Part shown: positions 1 to 12,370 of the stretch, one piece after another
Numbering within the stretch: the first letter of the stretch is position 1
Layout of the letters: each line of letters starts with the position of its first letter
Assembly: GCA_026686845.1 (NCBI GenBank)
Contig: JAIVEN010000008.1
Coordinates: 15,778,501 to 15,842,500 of the forward strand
Source of the DNA: Adenanthera pavonina
Taxonomy: Eukaryota; Streptophyta; Magnoliopsida; Fabales; Fabaceae
Direction of reading: 5' to 3'
Length of the DNA stretch: 64,000 nucleotides
Program-made: the position numbers and the translations under genes
Notes under the pieces: model-generated
Told to the model about the DNA's origin: nothing
What the model saw: only the letters and a program-made list of their open reading frames with translations
Databases searched by the model: none

Positions 1-589
1 ACAATACTTCATAAATATTGTATTGATTCTAGCGTTTCTATTGCAGCATGTATAAAATGCTTTTCTCACTTGATAATTTTGATTGCCAAAGCGTGTTCTA
101 AAACTATCCACACATTAATCATGCATAATATTGAAAAGAGAGATGGATATTTACTAAATGGATTTATGAAGAACAATAATTTTGGGAAAAAAAAACTCAT
201 GAATGTTTCATTTTTTTTATATAAAGGATCATATATTAATGAATATCAAAAGCTTCTAGAAAGGGTGTTAAAGATACGGAGGCAGTACCAAATTTGTATA
301 TCATCAGGTGGAATTTCCTTTTCCCTCTAATCATCAATGACCGGAATATCAATGTAATTTTGGTTTCCTTTATCAATATGTTACAATCTTGAATATCCTC
401 CAGGTTTTCCAGTTTTCTGATTCCTCCATATTTCCAAACTCCATCCTTTTGTTCCCCATTCGCATTTCTGTTTAGTACTACTGGTTTCCATTGAGAGTGA
501 TCACCATATTGAAGCTTGAACACCACCACCAGCATTTCTATCAACATAATGTACAATCAAAACTTAATCATCAATTTCATTCATATATA

Positions 590-870
590 CTCCCTTCGAT
601 TTTAAATATGAAACATTTTCAACTACTTTATATATACTAAGAAAATGAATTTGATCATTAAATTTATCAAGAAATTTCAATATTTTTCACTATTTTTCTT
701 TATTAATTATATTATTACTCATACTTTTCATAACATTTTTCTTTCACCTATTAACTATATACCAGGGGAATGAATGAAAAAAAAATAATTAATATACTAG
801 ACAATTCTACAAGATGTCCTATATTTTGGACCAAATATTACTTTTAGAAAATGTCTTAGAACCGAGGGAC
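590..870. mobile_element. Stowaway-like MITE in an intron of F-box copy A
   Basis: The element begins CTCCCTTCGATTTTAAATAT and ends GAACCGAGGGAC, and is flanked by TA on both sides (588-589 and 871-872). The interior is AT-rich without an ORF. The matching intron of copy B (near 50805-50812) reads straight through from 'catatata' to 'aacacac', so B provides an empty site. It lies between exons 5 and 4 of the minus-strand pseudogene. Confidence 0.7.
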
Positions 871-2006
871 TATAAAGACACAAACACTTCTGCCTTCATT
901 TAATAGATGAACTTAGCTTACCGCTAATGCTGGCAAATGCAGTGATTCTCTTCCTTATCACATGATTAATTCCAGGTGACCAATAACACCGTAGTACCAA
1001 TCTGCATCTCAAATTTATAACTTATGTTTAAAATACGAAGTCTAATTAAATGAAGAAAAAATGGATCAATACTAATTCAATCCCAAATAATATGGTGGAG
1101 TGATCACTTAAAGAAAAAAACCATTACCATATGTTGGATTGCCTCTTTTTTGTCTGGATCTCAATATGGTCACTATGTTTCAAATCATTATTCTTCGACA
1201 CATGAAGAGTATGTGGATTAGTGTGAACTTGAGATAATCTCAACCTAACCCATGTTATATTTTTCTCAATCAGTTGCACTCACCTGTTGGACAACTGCAA
1301 CGAAAACTATTCATGAAAAATGTGCAAATTCTTTTAGAATAAAACTACAATATTGGATTAATTATGGAAGTTTATTTTTAAATTCTAAGTGGCGACCAAC
1401 TATATCTCAATATTACCTTGATTGAAAGGTGAACGAGACATGATCATAACTGAGCAGCGCATCATATAGTCGTGGACGCTGCAACTATTTATTATATAAT
1501 CTAACTTTTCAATTTCTACAATGAAGTTATAAAGATTTCAACATAAAAGAAAAAGTTTAAGAGTAAAACAACTTGCCGGCGTGATTTTATAAACATGAGC
1601 AGGGAACCAAAATCAACCCCCTTGAAGAGAGATATACAAAGCCATGTTGGAATAATTTGACAGAAATAAATTGGTCAAGGCTCTAGGGTTTTCCGTATAC
1701 GAAGAAAGGCATAAAAAAAGCCAAACTCAATCCACTGAACGACTAACATCCATATGGATTCATTTGCAACGAGGCGCTTTCTTTATTCATTATCCTCATC
1801 ATATGAAATTGCCACTCTCTGTGAGCAACATCACCAAGTAATCTTCCCCACTTGCATTGTATGTGTTTCACCCATAATCCATTATTTCTGTATCTACGCA
1901 TCAAACAAGTGCACACCTCTGACACACTACGTAGTTCATTTGCTGAAAGGTGCTCAAGAATGTTGTCCAGGATGAGTTCTCGTAGATTCAAGAGAGAAAC
2001 CTCTTT

Positions 2007-4488
2007 CACTACAAAAAAAATGCCCATTTAGTTACGAATTTTAGAGACGGATTAAAATCTGTCACTATTAGAGACGAAAATAGAGACGGATAACGAATTT
2101 TTTTAGCAAAATAACTTTCTTTCATATTAAAAATAATGGAAAAGTATTAGAGACGGAGTTTGAGATGGACATATATTGTTTCTAATAAAATTCGTCTCTT
2201 AATCCGTATCTAATAATATGATAGAGACAGACTTAGTAACAACTAATTTTTCATCGCTAAAATAAAAAAGTCCTTCTCTATATCCATCTCTAAAAATATC
2301 CTATTATTCTTGAAAATTCTTTAATATTTAGAGATGAATTTTGTGACGGATGTTTTTAATTTATTGTGATGGATAAAAATTTGTCACTTAACATATCTCT
2401 AATTTTTTTTTGAGATGGATTTAGATATGTATTTTTAATGAATGCAACAATAAATGTCTTGTCCTAAATTCGTCTCTAATATCTATTTAGAGATGAACTT
2501 AGAGACGCATTTGTAATGAACGCAGCAATGGGTGCCTTGTTTGTCTCTAAATTAGTCTCTAATTCATATTTAGAGACGGATTTAGATACGGATTTTTTTT
2601 AAATTACTTCAATTTTATATAGTATTATTTTTTAATATTGTAATATGTTAATTTAAATTTTGAGAGATATTTTCAAATTTTGGGTATTTTTTAAATATTA
2701 TAGTATGTTAAATGGACCAAACTCATGAGTTAACTAATTTAAGTTAAGTAAATTGTATTTCTAATCATATTAAAAGATATTTCAAAAAGCGACCTTAAAC
2801 TAAACCACCAGAATCCTAAAACATAAGGTTTCTTTTATTTTTTTTAGGAGCATACTTGGTAGTTGATGGAAGAAGATTGAGAAATTAAGAATATAGGATG
2901 AGAATGAAAAATAAGAAATGAAGGAGAGAGGAGATATATAGAGAACTTTAAGATTAGAAATAGTAAAATGAAATTAAAGGAAGTGTTGAAGTTTTAAGAA
3001 ATTTTAGACTAAAAGAGAACATAAGCAATTTTATCATAGATGACATTTAATTGTCCTAGTAATTAACAAATATCTAGAATCAATTAATATTAAACAATAT
3101 TTTTTATTTAATTAGTAATCCATATGTTGATAAATTTTTTATAATGGATATATTTGTAGAATTGATTTCAAAAAAAAGTTTATCTTTAATAATATCATTT
3201 GGTTTAAAATATCTAAGTAGATTATCTTAATTTTATTAATTTATTTTACTTTGAATTAATAAGTTAATTTTTAATTCTATTTCATGATAATAATTTCAAA
3301 AAATTGTGACAACAATAAATTTATTATAAACTTATTAATCATTAATTCTTTCTAAATCAACTTTCTTTTGAGAATTTACATATAAATTTTTAAAATTAAA
3401 GTTAAAAGTAATAATGATACTAAAAAATAAATCAAATCAAAATCAAATAAAATTTCAATTCTTTTTCATTAAGAATCCATAATTAAATTTATGGTATAAA
3501 TAATAAAAAGATATGTTCCTTTCTAAATTTAAAATGGATATATATAATACTTAATTAAGACATTGGGTTAGATTATGGACTGACATAAAACTCGATTATA
3601 TCTGGTTCCCTCCCACCTCTAATATATATTAAGCATATATATAATATTATTTATTAAATAATATAAAATACGATATATATATATATTATATGATATGACT
3701 ATGCAAAAAATAACATAATAAAATATTAAAACATATGGATCATAAACATAATATATATAATTATTTTTATTTACAAATAAAAATTAAATTTAAAAGTCGG
3801 CTAGGAAAATAATTTTTTTCTTTCCAAAGAAAAAAATATATATTTATAGGAAAATTATTTAAGATCTAAACAAAATAATATAAATATTCATATAAATATA
3901 AATATATATAAATAAAATATTTTATGATATTAATAATTGAATATAAAACATATGTGTATTTTTTAATAATATATTGAATTATAAATATATATGTTTATAT
4001 ATTAGTGTGTAGATAAATAATATATATTTAATATTACATATAGAGACTGCAAAAACATTTCAGTTCAACTGGCAACATGATGACTACAAAGGTATTGGAA
4101 GTAAGAGGTCATGACTTCGAATCTAAGTGAGACACATTTGAAGCTATTAATATGATATGGCACTACAAATGACATATCAATTATGTGGCGTGAGCTTTGA
4201 GCTAGGGGGTAAAGTGGCTAATGATTATATTCTATTTTTATTATTTTATTTGATTATTTTTAACAATTTTGATTGAGATTAGAAATGAATTTATTTTATT
4301 TAGAGACGGAATAAATCCGTCTCTAAATAGAGACGGATGAGTTAATCCCTCTCTAATTATTTAGCGACGCCACTTTTAGAGACGACTTAAATATTGTCTC
4401 TAAATTCGTCTTTAATAGATTAGAGACGGATTTTGAGTTATTTAGTGACAGATTTTCACTATCTCTAAATACCTCTTTTTTTATAGTG
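2007..4488. mobile_element. Non-autonomous CACTA (En/Spm) transposon, 2482 bp, TSD TTT
   Basis: The termini are CACTACAAAAAAAATGCC on the left and a TATAGTG end on the right, flanked by a 3-bp duplication TTT (2004-2006 and 4489-4491). Near both ends, copies of AGAGACGGATT and its complement recur (about 2045-2580 and 4290-4480), which is the subterminal repeat pattern bound by CACTA transposases. The interior is AT-rich and has no transposase ORF, so the element depended on a partner. Copy B shows the uninterrupted target, CCTCTTTCTTCATC. Confidence 0.92.
4052..4165 (+). repeat. Possible tRNA-derived SINE-like segment inside the CACTA element
   Basis: The stretch CAGTTCAACTGGCAACATG, followed about 40 bp later by GGTCATGACTTCGAATCT, resembles spaced pol III A and B boxes (B-box consensus GGTTCGANNCC). 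It recalls plant SINE heads. No poly-A tail or target duplication was identified, so this is tentative. Confidence 0.3.
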
Positions 4489-4954
4489 TTTCTTCATCAG
4501 CTTTGGTACTTTGTTCTTCGAGGACATGCTCATTGTTAATGTAAATATGGATTTTGTTATTAAAGATCAAATTCAACAATTTTGATAGAGACCTACATTA
4601 TATCTCTTTGCTAATATGGTACTTTCTTTGTCTTTGGTCTTTGTTTTTGACCCGTCAATCACACAAAGGCTACTGTTTTGTTTGCATGCGTTTGTCCAGC
4701 ATAATAATTTTCGTGTAGATAAATGAGAGTAGATATATATTAACATTAAGAAATAGAATTGAATTGAATACTGCTGCTATATATTTTATGTCTCAACTTG
4801 TCCGCCCCAATGCTACTTAATATTTGTTGTCACTTACACTATTGTGGACTAACATATTCTAGAAAAAAATTGTGGACCAATATATTGAGTGTGTCTATGT
4901 CACTGAAAGATACATGAAAGCTCCATTTGTTATTTTAGAATAAGATAAGACAAT

Positions 4955-5055
4955 TAACCACCAAGTGTTTAGTTCAACGGGCAGGAGGTTGTACTAACTT
5001 AATCAAAGATATCAAAGTTTAAGTTTACACAAACCATGTTAAATACTTAGTTAAA
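4955..5055 (+). repeat. SINE-like insertion in the copy A flank, absent from copy B
   Basis: Copy A has about 100 bp here, starting AGTTCAACGGGCAGGAGG and containing AAGTTTAAGTTTACAC. In copy B (near 52360-52420) the flanks run together without it. The head resembles that of the segment at 4052. The ends and any target duplication are unclear. Confidence 0.35.
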
Positions 5056-5896
5056 ACTTGCATATACAAATCAACTGGCCTTGAGTCATAAATTTCTAAA
5101 GATAGAAGCATGCGAACAGAAACATCTCCGGACAAATTGAATTTAAGAAAGGAACGTTATAAGCTTATCATCGTAGGCTTTGAAATGAATTATTCCAGAT
5201 AAGTATAATATATATTTCTTACTCTGTAGGTCAACAAAAGAACTAAATCACTTTTAGTTTTCATGGTGAAGTATTCTTACTCTCTTAATTAGAATGTAGA
5301 ACAATCTCTTTTCGTGTGGCAGTTGTCCTTTTTCTCAAGTAATTTACTTGGGGAACCTTGAAATTGCAAATATTTCCTAACCCCAAGCACCACACTAGTT
5401 GAAGATATTTTGTTTGACCATACTTTCATAATTAAGAATTTTCTCCTGCCCTTAATTATCCAATTTTTTATGCAAGTATGCATAATTTTTAAATGTGATT
5501 GGAAAATAGTATTTCTTTCTAAACAATAATTTCGTTGAATTGAAATAACTTAATTTAATCAAATATTTATTATAAAAAATTCAACCCTGAGATTGTCTCA
5601 CCCTTAAATTAGTGGAGGAAACGTCAAATAATTTTAACTAAAAATTTTTGGGTCCAAAAGAATACCGAATGGGCTTCTCAAATTAGTGGGCTTGGCTCAC
5701 CATAATTTTAGGCCTAACAGATTCATTATTTGGGCTATATGATTCCTGTAAGTGGATAACCATGTCTTTATTAATTGGATCACATGATTTTTACAAGTGG
5801 ATAGCCCACACAATTAATATTCCACAATATAGTTCACTGACAATATCTATAACCAATTATACAACATCCTGCCATAATATATAAATTCACAATGCA

Positions 5897-5927
5897 CTCG
5901 TGCAATGCATGAGATCAATAAAACTAA
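5897..5927 (+). other. Candidate Helitron 3' end (hairpin plus CTAA)
   Basis: CTCGTGCAATGCATGAG (5897-5913) folds as a near-perfect palindrome. Ten bases later it is followed by CTAA (5924-5927) and then T, the layout of a Helitron 3' terminus. It would end an element on the plus strand, whereas the nearby helicase relic is on the minus strand. They may therefore belong to different elements. Confidence 0.35.
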
Positions 5928-6069
5928 TTAAATTTTTTTAACATGTTTGATGACAAAATTATGAATATAAATAGCAAAGAAAATAACATTACAAAGTGTT
6001 TAATACACGATCATAAAGGAAAGGATAATACAATACTATTAGTTAAAATTATTAAGCATTTCTTTTTAC

Positions 6070-9000
6070 ACAGTATTTGAAGTTGTGTCACTTGAATTGA
6101 CATCTTCATATAGAATCAATATCTTCAATCCACTTTTAGATCATACACAAGACAAAGCAACATAAAATTGACCATATATGAATACAGGTTTTGACAAATA
6201 CAAACCCATATGGTATAGACTTTACCGTTGACTCTTATTTATGGTCATAGCAAAAACAAACATTACAGAAAAATTGTCATTTCTTCATGATAAATGATAG
6301 TCTTGAATTTGATGGAATCATAGATATTCTGGGTATACAAATTTTCAACCATTCATTTAATCCAGACATGGCTTTAGTTTAAAGTACATATTTGCTAGTT
6401 TATGTTGTAATGAGACGAGTACCATTACAAAAACCCAATGACTTATCAATATTTCTTATGAAAATAATAGATATTCCAACTTTTAACATGATTTTATGAT
6501 TAGAAAGGCCTGAATGGAAATTGAATTCCTGAATTTAGTGAAATGAAAATCATCAACAAAATTCACATTGTCATTTTTCTTCAATATGCTATCAGAGTTA
6601 TAGTACACCACCTCTTCGCCTGGTAATAAAAACATGTATTCATTAAAATAATCGATAAATAAAGTAGGGACTAATATAGCTTAATTTCTGAAATAAGAAG
6701 AGATGTTTAAATTCTTATAGAAATTTTGGATATTCGGTCTCTACAATTGTTCTGATGAGATTGTCTGAGACATCCAATAACAAATTATGAAGAATCTTAA
6801 CATTAGTATTCCCATCATTAGTATCAATAATTGTTTCATCACTTATAGAAAGAATCCAATTAGAAAATTCTTATATTTCTTTATTAACATCAGATGAATT
6901 TATTAGAAGAAGTCTCATATTTCTTGTAAGAGTGAAGAGTTTACAATGATTTCATATGTAAAATGAATTAATAGTAGCAAAAACCATATCCTCTCGAGTC
7001 CCTCTCAGTATTACAGGCAAAATTTATCTAAAATCTCCACCAAATACAACTACCTTACCTCTAAAAGGTAGATTCACAGTTGAAGGATTGAATAGTTATA
7101 AGATATCCCTTAAGCTACGGTCAAAAACCTCAAAGCAAAATGTATTGGCCATATGTGCTTCATCCCATATAATTAATGAAATATGAATCAACAATTACCA
7201 TGCTTTATATTGCATATGGTATTTTCATGCATATCAAGAGGTATACAGAATTTTAAATGCGATTTTGTACTTAGACTTAAAAGATGTTGAAAGAGTATTC
7301 CATGCATATGTTTTACTAATGCATCCATATCTCTAAACAAAAAAATACTCCTTCTTTCCCAAATTCAACAACTAAAATAATGTCATCATAAATTTTCAGT
7401 TGTTCAAGAGTTAAGCATATAATCTGTAACATCCCAAGAAAGCTAAAATATGTAGAAATGTATAGAGATTTTGCAAAAACAAACAAATACCATTTTGCGT
7501 GAAAAAGGACAAAAAGGTCATTTTTCCTAGTTGAATGAAAAAATGAGAAAATTATATTTTCCCCCCAAAGAATTATAAAAATGACATCCATGTCCCAAAA
7601 GCATTGAAATGCAAGAGGGAAAGAAATAAAAAGTTTTGCAAAAATTACACTTAATAACCCAAAAGTTTCAGAAATTATAATTTAACCCCGGATCAAGGTC
7701 AATTTTGTAAATATACAAAATTACTGTCAAAACAAAGCTATCGACGAGAGAAGTCCAATGATATATGGCACTGAGGGTTAATGTTCAAGAATAAAGAAAT
7801 AATGAGTGCCGAGTGTCCAAAAGTAATAGTAAACCGATAAAGTAAACGGGGGGCCCTACCGATATTTGAAAAGAAATCGGGTCTGGATATGGGTCATACA
7901 CAGATACTATTTGGGACAGAATAATTATGGAAATATAAAAATAAAATTAGAATAGTCCTGTATCCCAAAAATGTTAAATTACTGTAAAGACGATTTTATC
8001 GGGACGATTAAAAAGTATCCAGATTGAGGTATATCTGGATCAGGAAAATTGGACATTTTTTGGACACATTTTTCTCTCTTTCATGCGTGATTTGCTGCAG
8101 CCAATTGTCCAAATTATTTAATGATTTTTGAAGGCAAACTTCTTGAAGAAGGAGACCAAAAAGTAATCATGGTTACTTTTGCTAATTAACCATGATTAGC
8201 CATATTAGTAACCACATAATTAAGTCATTTAATTATCTTCTTTCCTCTGCATTTTCACGCGTGAACCAGTAGCCAAACCAGAGGAAGAAAACGCAAGAAA
8301 AGGAAGGAGAAAAAGAGGAAGAAAAGGAAGAGGAGTCAAAGCAAAATCGAAACACCAATCGGTAAGCTTTTATATTACTACCCTAAGCTTACTATCCATG
8401 GTTTTTAAAGCATGATTTATGGTTTAGTTTTCTTCCTTTACACCTTAGGGTTTCAGCCAAATTGGGTTTTAGCATAGGAATGAGTTTTGGACCATGAAAC
8501 ATAAGGGAAAGCATAGACTAGACACTAGAAGCATGAATCCATGGAAGGTTTGAAGTGATTTGAAGGAAATTTTTTTTAATCACTATGAGATAATTTCGGC
8601 CAGAACAGGGGAGGTATTTAGAGTTGGAATTTCATGATTTTGACCTCAAAAATGAATTCCCCATGGTCCAAAACCTTAGGAACAAGTATGTTGTACAAAG
8701 AAAAAGCAAAGGAAAATAAAGTGTAAAATTTGGGTTTTAGTGTATAAAGTATTGTGTAATTCCGAAAAACCAATGGATAAATTGGTTCAATGATGATGTG
8801 GATAGGTTCAAGAAAGTTGTGGAAAGCTCAAAAAGTGGTGGACCAAGTTTGGAAAGCAAGGGAGCATCATAAAGTAGTTAATTTCCCATACTAGCATTAT
8901 GTTATCATGTTTGTTTCAATGTGTTGTATGCCTTGTCATATGATTGCAATGATGTTTTGAGATGATTTATGTGTATTGGCTGAGTTGTTGGAGGGGCATT

Positions 9001-10150
9001 GAGACCCCGGAATGTCCATTTGTCAAAACAAAACTCTGCCGAAAATTTTATGAATTCATATGACGCAAATGTGATAATGCATTCAAAATGTGTTAAGGTA
9101 TGCAAAATGTCTTATCTTGATATTTTTATGTTTAATGTGATGATGTGATGGCATGTTGGGTGTTAACTACTGAGATTCTTTGAATCTCACCCTCCAAAAT
9201 ATTAACCATGAATAGGTAGCAACAATGGCAAGTCCACCAAGGAAGAGAAGGGAAAGGAGAAAGACTTTGGCCATTAACGTGATATTTAAGGCATCAGCCG
9301 TGAGTTTTGATCTATTACATAAATTGGTAAATGTGATGATAAATAAGTTTCTTCCAAATTTTAATATTCGTTTAAGTTTTAGCTAAGGTGTGGCATGATA
9401 TGAAGATGAATTATGGTCATGTAAATATCTTACAATTTTTGTATTGTAAGTATAAGGATACAATTGGTCATTCTGACCACTATCAAATGAAGGAGCTACA
9501 GTATGGGCTTGTTGATGTATAAAGTATGAATGTTATCTATGTTTAAAAACTAGATAGAAAGAGCTTTCATGTGGTCCAAAGATCACTCAAATAGGATAAG
9601 TGTAAGATTTGTAGTGAATTTTTAAAGTTAGCCTAGAAAACTGAAATCTCTGAAATTGACCATATGAATTGTAGAAATTCACAAAATTTACTGTACAAAT
9701 TGGCCAAATAATTGCTCTGATTGATATTTTTCCCATGTAAATAATGTTTTAAGCTACACATGGAGACTTGAATCACATGCATACGATTTTTATTGATTTA
9801 GTTATGAATTTCCAAAGTTTAATTGGAATAAATGAATTAGATTAAATGAATAGTGCCAAAGTTGGGAAAATTTTGTTATGCCATTTATTGTGATTCAAGA
9901 TCCTACTATGATATAAATAGACTTTAGCATGGTTAAATACGTGGGAAATGAGCCTATAAAGGAGGTGTTACATAATCAATGTAGGTAATTAATTAGTGAG
10001 AGCAGCTCTATCATAACTTAATTCAGCCTAGATCAATTCATTTATACTAACATGTATATCTATCATGTAGGAAAAGGCACAGGTTGAAAATCACTAAAAC
10101 TCCTACCATTTAATTGCAAAATATTCTCAATTTCTATAATAGCAAAGTTT
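6070..10150 (-). pseudogene. Helitron Pif1-like DNA helicase pseudogene, C-terminal half, split by a solo LTR
   Basis: The minus strand reads as decayed Helitron helicase. Upstream of the inserted LTR (about 9978-10150) it gives EIENILQLNGRSFSDFQP. Immediately downstream (7424 and below) come LTLEQLKIYDDIILVVEFGK, LIIWDEAHMANTFCFEVFD with a DEAH-type Walker B, PFRGKVVVFGGDFR, ILPVILRGTRED, a degraded NIDKSLGFCNGTRLI and finally AMTINKSQR and KPVFIYGQFYVALSC (about 6130-6240). The order matches the rolling-circle transposon Rep/helicase protein. Many stops and frameshifts are present and the Walker A region is lost. No Rep endonuclease part was seen. Confidence 0.8.
7425..9972 (+). mobile_element. 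Solo gypsy-type LTR, 2548 bp, TSD TAATC
   Basis: It runs from TGTAACATCCC to GGTGTTACA (TG...CA) and is flanked by the 5-bp duplication TAATC (7420-7424 and 9973-9977). There is no internal coding region, primer site or second LTR, so it is a solo LTR left by LTR-LTR recombination. It interrupts the helicase relic exactly between the EIENILQLNGRS part and the LTLEQLKIYDD part. The family differs in sequence from the Tekay-like LTRs further right. Orientation follows TG...CA and is uncertain. Confidence 0.88.
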
Positions 10151-10579
10151 TATATTTTTTTATCTATTAGATGTAATCCCGCGGAAAAACTAATATTAAT
10201 ATAAAACATTGTTTTTAATAAATTTAAGACTACTTTATTAATGTTATGACATAAATGTGATTGAATGATCAAATTGATTGTTTATATAAAAACAATTGAG
10301 TATATATTAGATTTTATATAACTAAAATAAATTTTGATTTTCTGTAATAAATTTTTGTTTATACAATATATCATTAGAATAAATATATTTTTGAAACATA
10401 TTTTTGAAACATATTCTATGATAAAATTATACCAATAAATAAGAAAAAATGGAAAACAAAGTAAGATTAATAAGTAGATAATATACAAATAAGCAGTGAC
10501 AAAAAATGAAATTATATTGTAAAAAACATCAAATAAGATTATTAAATGTTTTTTTTACACAACATTTATAAGGTTTAAC
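10151..10579. other. AT-rich spacer, no gene seen
   Basis: There are only short ORFs in very AT-rich sequence. A TCCCGCGGAAAAACTAA stretch at about 10178-10194 vaguely resembles a Helitron tail but lacks a proper hairpin. Confidence 0.5.
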
Positions 10580-11840
10580 TGTTCACCCAAGATGGGGATG
10601 AATTAAATGATACAAAATTTTCGCCCTTTTTGAGTACAGTCACATTTCATCAAGAGATGCAGTAGAACAAGGATAAATAAAGAGTGATAAAAAATATAGA
10701 TGAAATAATAAATTGAAGGATCAAACACAAGAATTTATTTTGGTTCAACCCAATCCACTTAACCTATGTCCAATTCTCAGGTCATCACTTGAGATTTTTA
10801 CTATATCCCACAAGTTTGATCTGAGCACTTATGAAGTCTCGGTATATCCCACAAGTTTCAGTGGGTACTTGTGAAGTCACTCTCCTCACACTTTTACAAG
10901 ATGTATATTTCTCATAGTGTTATATTTACACTAAGATTCTACCCAAAAAATAGTAGAGATGAATAAAGACAGAATTGAAACTCTCTTTTAGAGTATATAA
11001 TACATTAAAAGTTCACTCTAATGAGGTGAGTTTAACTAAGCAGCATTCCCTTAATTTCGTTACCCATAAGTTCAAATGAGGTTCTATTTATAGATTTGTG
11101 GCTTAACTATTTATTAGACACAAGATATATTCATGAGACATAAGTTTTAGCTGGTACTCTGCAAAAAAAAGCCATTCAACAACCCCATTAAATGTGTCTG
11201 ACATACCAAAATTATTTTAAGGCTCAATAAATGAATTTCATAGAGTTAGCACAATTATGTGTTTAACATTGAACCTTGAAATTCGTTTGTTACAAAGTAA
11301 CATTCGAATTTCGAGTTTACAACAGATATTAGTTTGTACGAATTTTCATATTGGAAGTACATTTGAAGAGATTGAATAGTTGTCTCAAGTTTTCACATAG
11401 CCTTTAAAAATTAGAATTTCAGAAACCAAAATTAGAATTTCAAATAATGAAATTAGAATTTCAGAAAATGAATTCAAATTTTAGAAATCGAAATTCGAAT
11501 TTCAGAGATCGAAATTTGTTTATCAGATGCTGAAATTTGTTTATTAAAGACATGTTCAAGTTTTCATAACATACTTCAAAATTTGAATTTTAGAGACCAA
11601 AATTTGAATTTCAGAGATCAAAATTCATCTATCAAAGGCATGTTCAAATCTCTGCGACTTTTGCACACTTTCACTAACTATGCTTAACCCAAAATTTGAA
11701 TTTTATAACTAAAATTCATCTATCATAGATGAAAACTCAGTAATTTCAAATTTTACTAAGTAAAGTTCAAATTTTGTAAAAAAATAAACATGAATCATAA
11801 GTAAAATTTATCTGTTAGTCAATATTTCTCAATTCTAACA
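10580..11840 (-). mobile_element. Copia-type LTR (SIRE-like), solo or remnant
   Basis: On the minus strand it begins TGTTAGAATTGAG and ends CTTGGGTGAACA, giving TGTT...AACA termini. A TATAAATA box lies at 11092-11085 on the minus strand. The part at about 11270-11760 is full of degenerate AAATTCGAATTT/AATTTCAGA motifs, like the solo LTR at 61054-62705. I found no target duplication or internal domain next to it, so it may be a remnant with eroded ends. Confidence 0.55.
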
Positions 11841-12370
11841 CATGCTAACATCATATTTACTTAATCTAACTCTTTTAAAATATATGATAACAAGATTAAG
11901 TAAATTTCAAAGATTAAATCATCTCAAGACCTAAGTGAAAACAAAATATATCTAATAGCTAGGTCTTCAAAAGTTGAACTCCACTTTTACTTGATCATTT
12001 CCATTTTTAGTATGCTCTTTTCTGATCTTCCATTCTTGGAGTATCATTTCTCTTCTCTTCTTTGAGTGTGACATGATGTTGATTTTCCTTTATTTATTCC
12101 AATACTCACTCTTCTTATTTGGATAATCCTACACTTAATGCATCACACTTACAAATCAAGTAGTTAGTCCAATTTTATATATCCAACTTGTATTATAAAT
12201 CATTATAGCACAATGGATATATCAATACATAATATAAAATATGCATTAAAAATATAATTAAATACATTCTAATACACATTTTACTTCTTTAAGAAACAAT
12301 ATATATACTATACAAATATGATGCATTTGTTCCTTATTGATCTACATTTGTCATTATCAAAACTTATATT
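11841..12370. other. AT-rich spacer, nothing recognised
   Basis: There is no convincing ORF, RNA gene or terminal repeat in either strand. It lies between the copia LTR and the second helicase relic. Confidence 0.5.

Larger units (their letters stand above)
236..4497 (-). pseudogene. F-box protein pseudogene, copy A (At2g32560/At2g26850-like), split by a CACTA element
   Basis: The intact family encodes an F-box protein, the substrate-recognition subunit of an SCF ubiquitin ligase; its substrate is unknown here. Exon 1 lies at 4489-4497 (codons 1-3) plus 1577-2003, exon 2 at 1417-1478, exon 3 at 1128-1294, exon 4 near 925-988 and exon 5 at 236-537. The F-box reads LLNLRELILDNILEHLS. Exon 5 still encodes VVVFKLQYGDHSQWKP and KYGGIRKLENLED. 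The gene is broken several ways relative to copy B. A 2482-bp CACTA element sits between codons 3 and 4. Exon 1 has a frameshift and stop after MNPYG. Exon 3 has lost a G in the codon for the tryptophan of GEW. Exon 4 has a 4-bp insertion. The normal stop in exon 5 is lost, so that frame runs on to 236. The exon 1 donor is CCG|GCAAGT, as in copy B. Confidence 0.85.
60..5880. repeat. Segmental duplication, left half (F-box copy A block)
   Basis: This block aligns by eye with about 49400-54540: the sequence 3' of the F-box gene, all five exons and introns, and the 5' flank up to the shared stretch near 5820-5880. Differences are mostly insertions on one side. Copy A alone has a Stowaway-like MITE (590-870), a CACTA element (2007-4488) and a SINE-like segment (about 4955-5055). 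The B side alone has about 0.9 kb near 49690-50600, a 27-bp tandem duplication, and two MITEs at 53560-54517. Divergence was not measured. Confidence 0.8.

Noticed and set aside
1743..2027. Functional small F-box protein using the ATG supplied by the CACTA end
   Set aside because: The frame ends early at MNPYGC before the family-specific region, and later exons are frameshifted.
10175..10196. Helitron-like end TCCCGCGGAAAAACTAA
   Set aside because: CCGCGG is only a 6-base palindrome without a loop, too weak to call a terminus.
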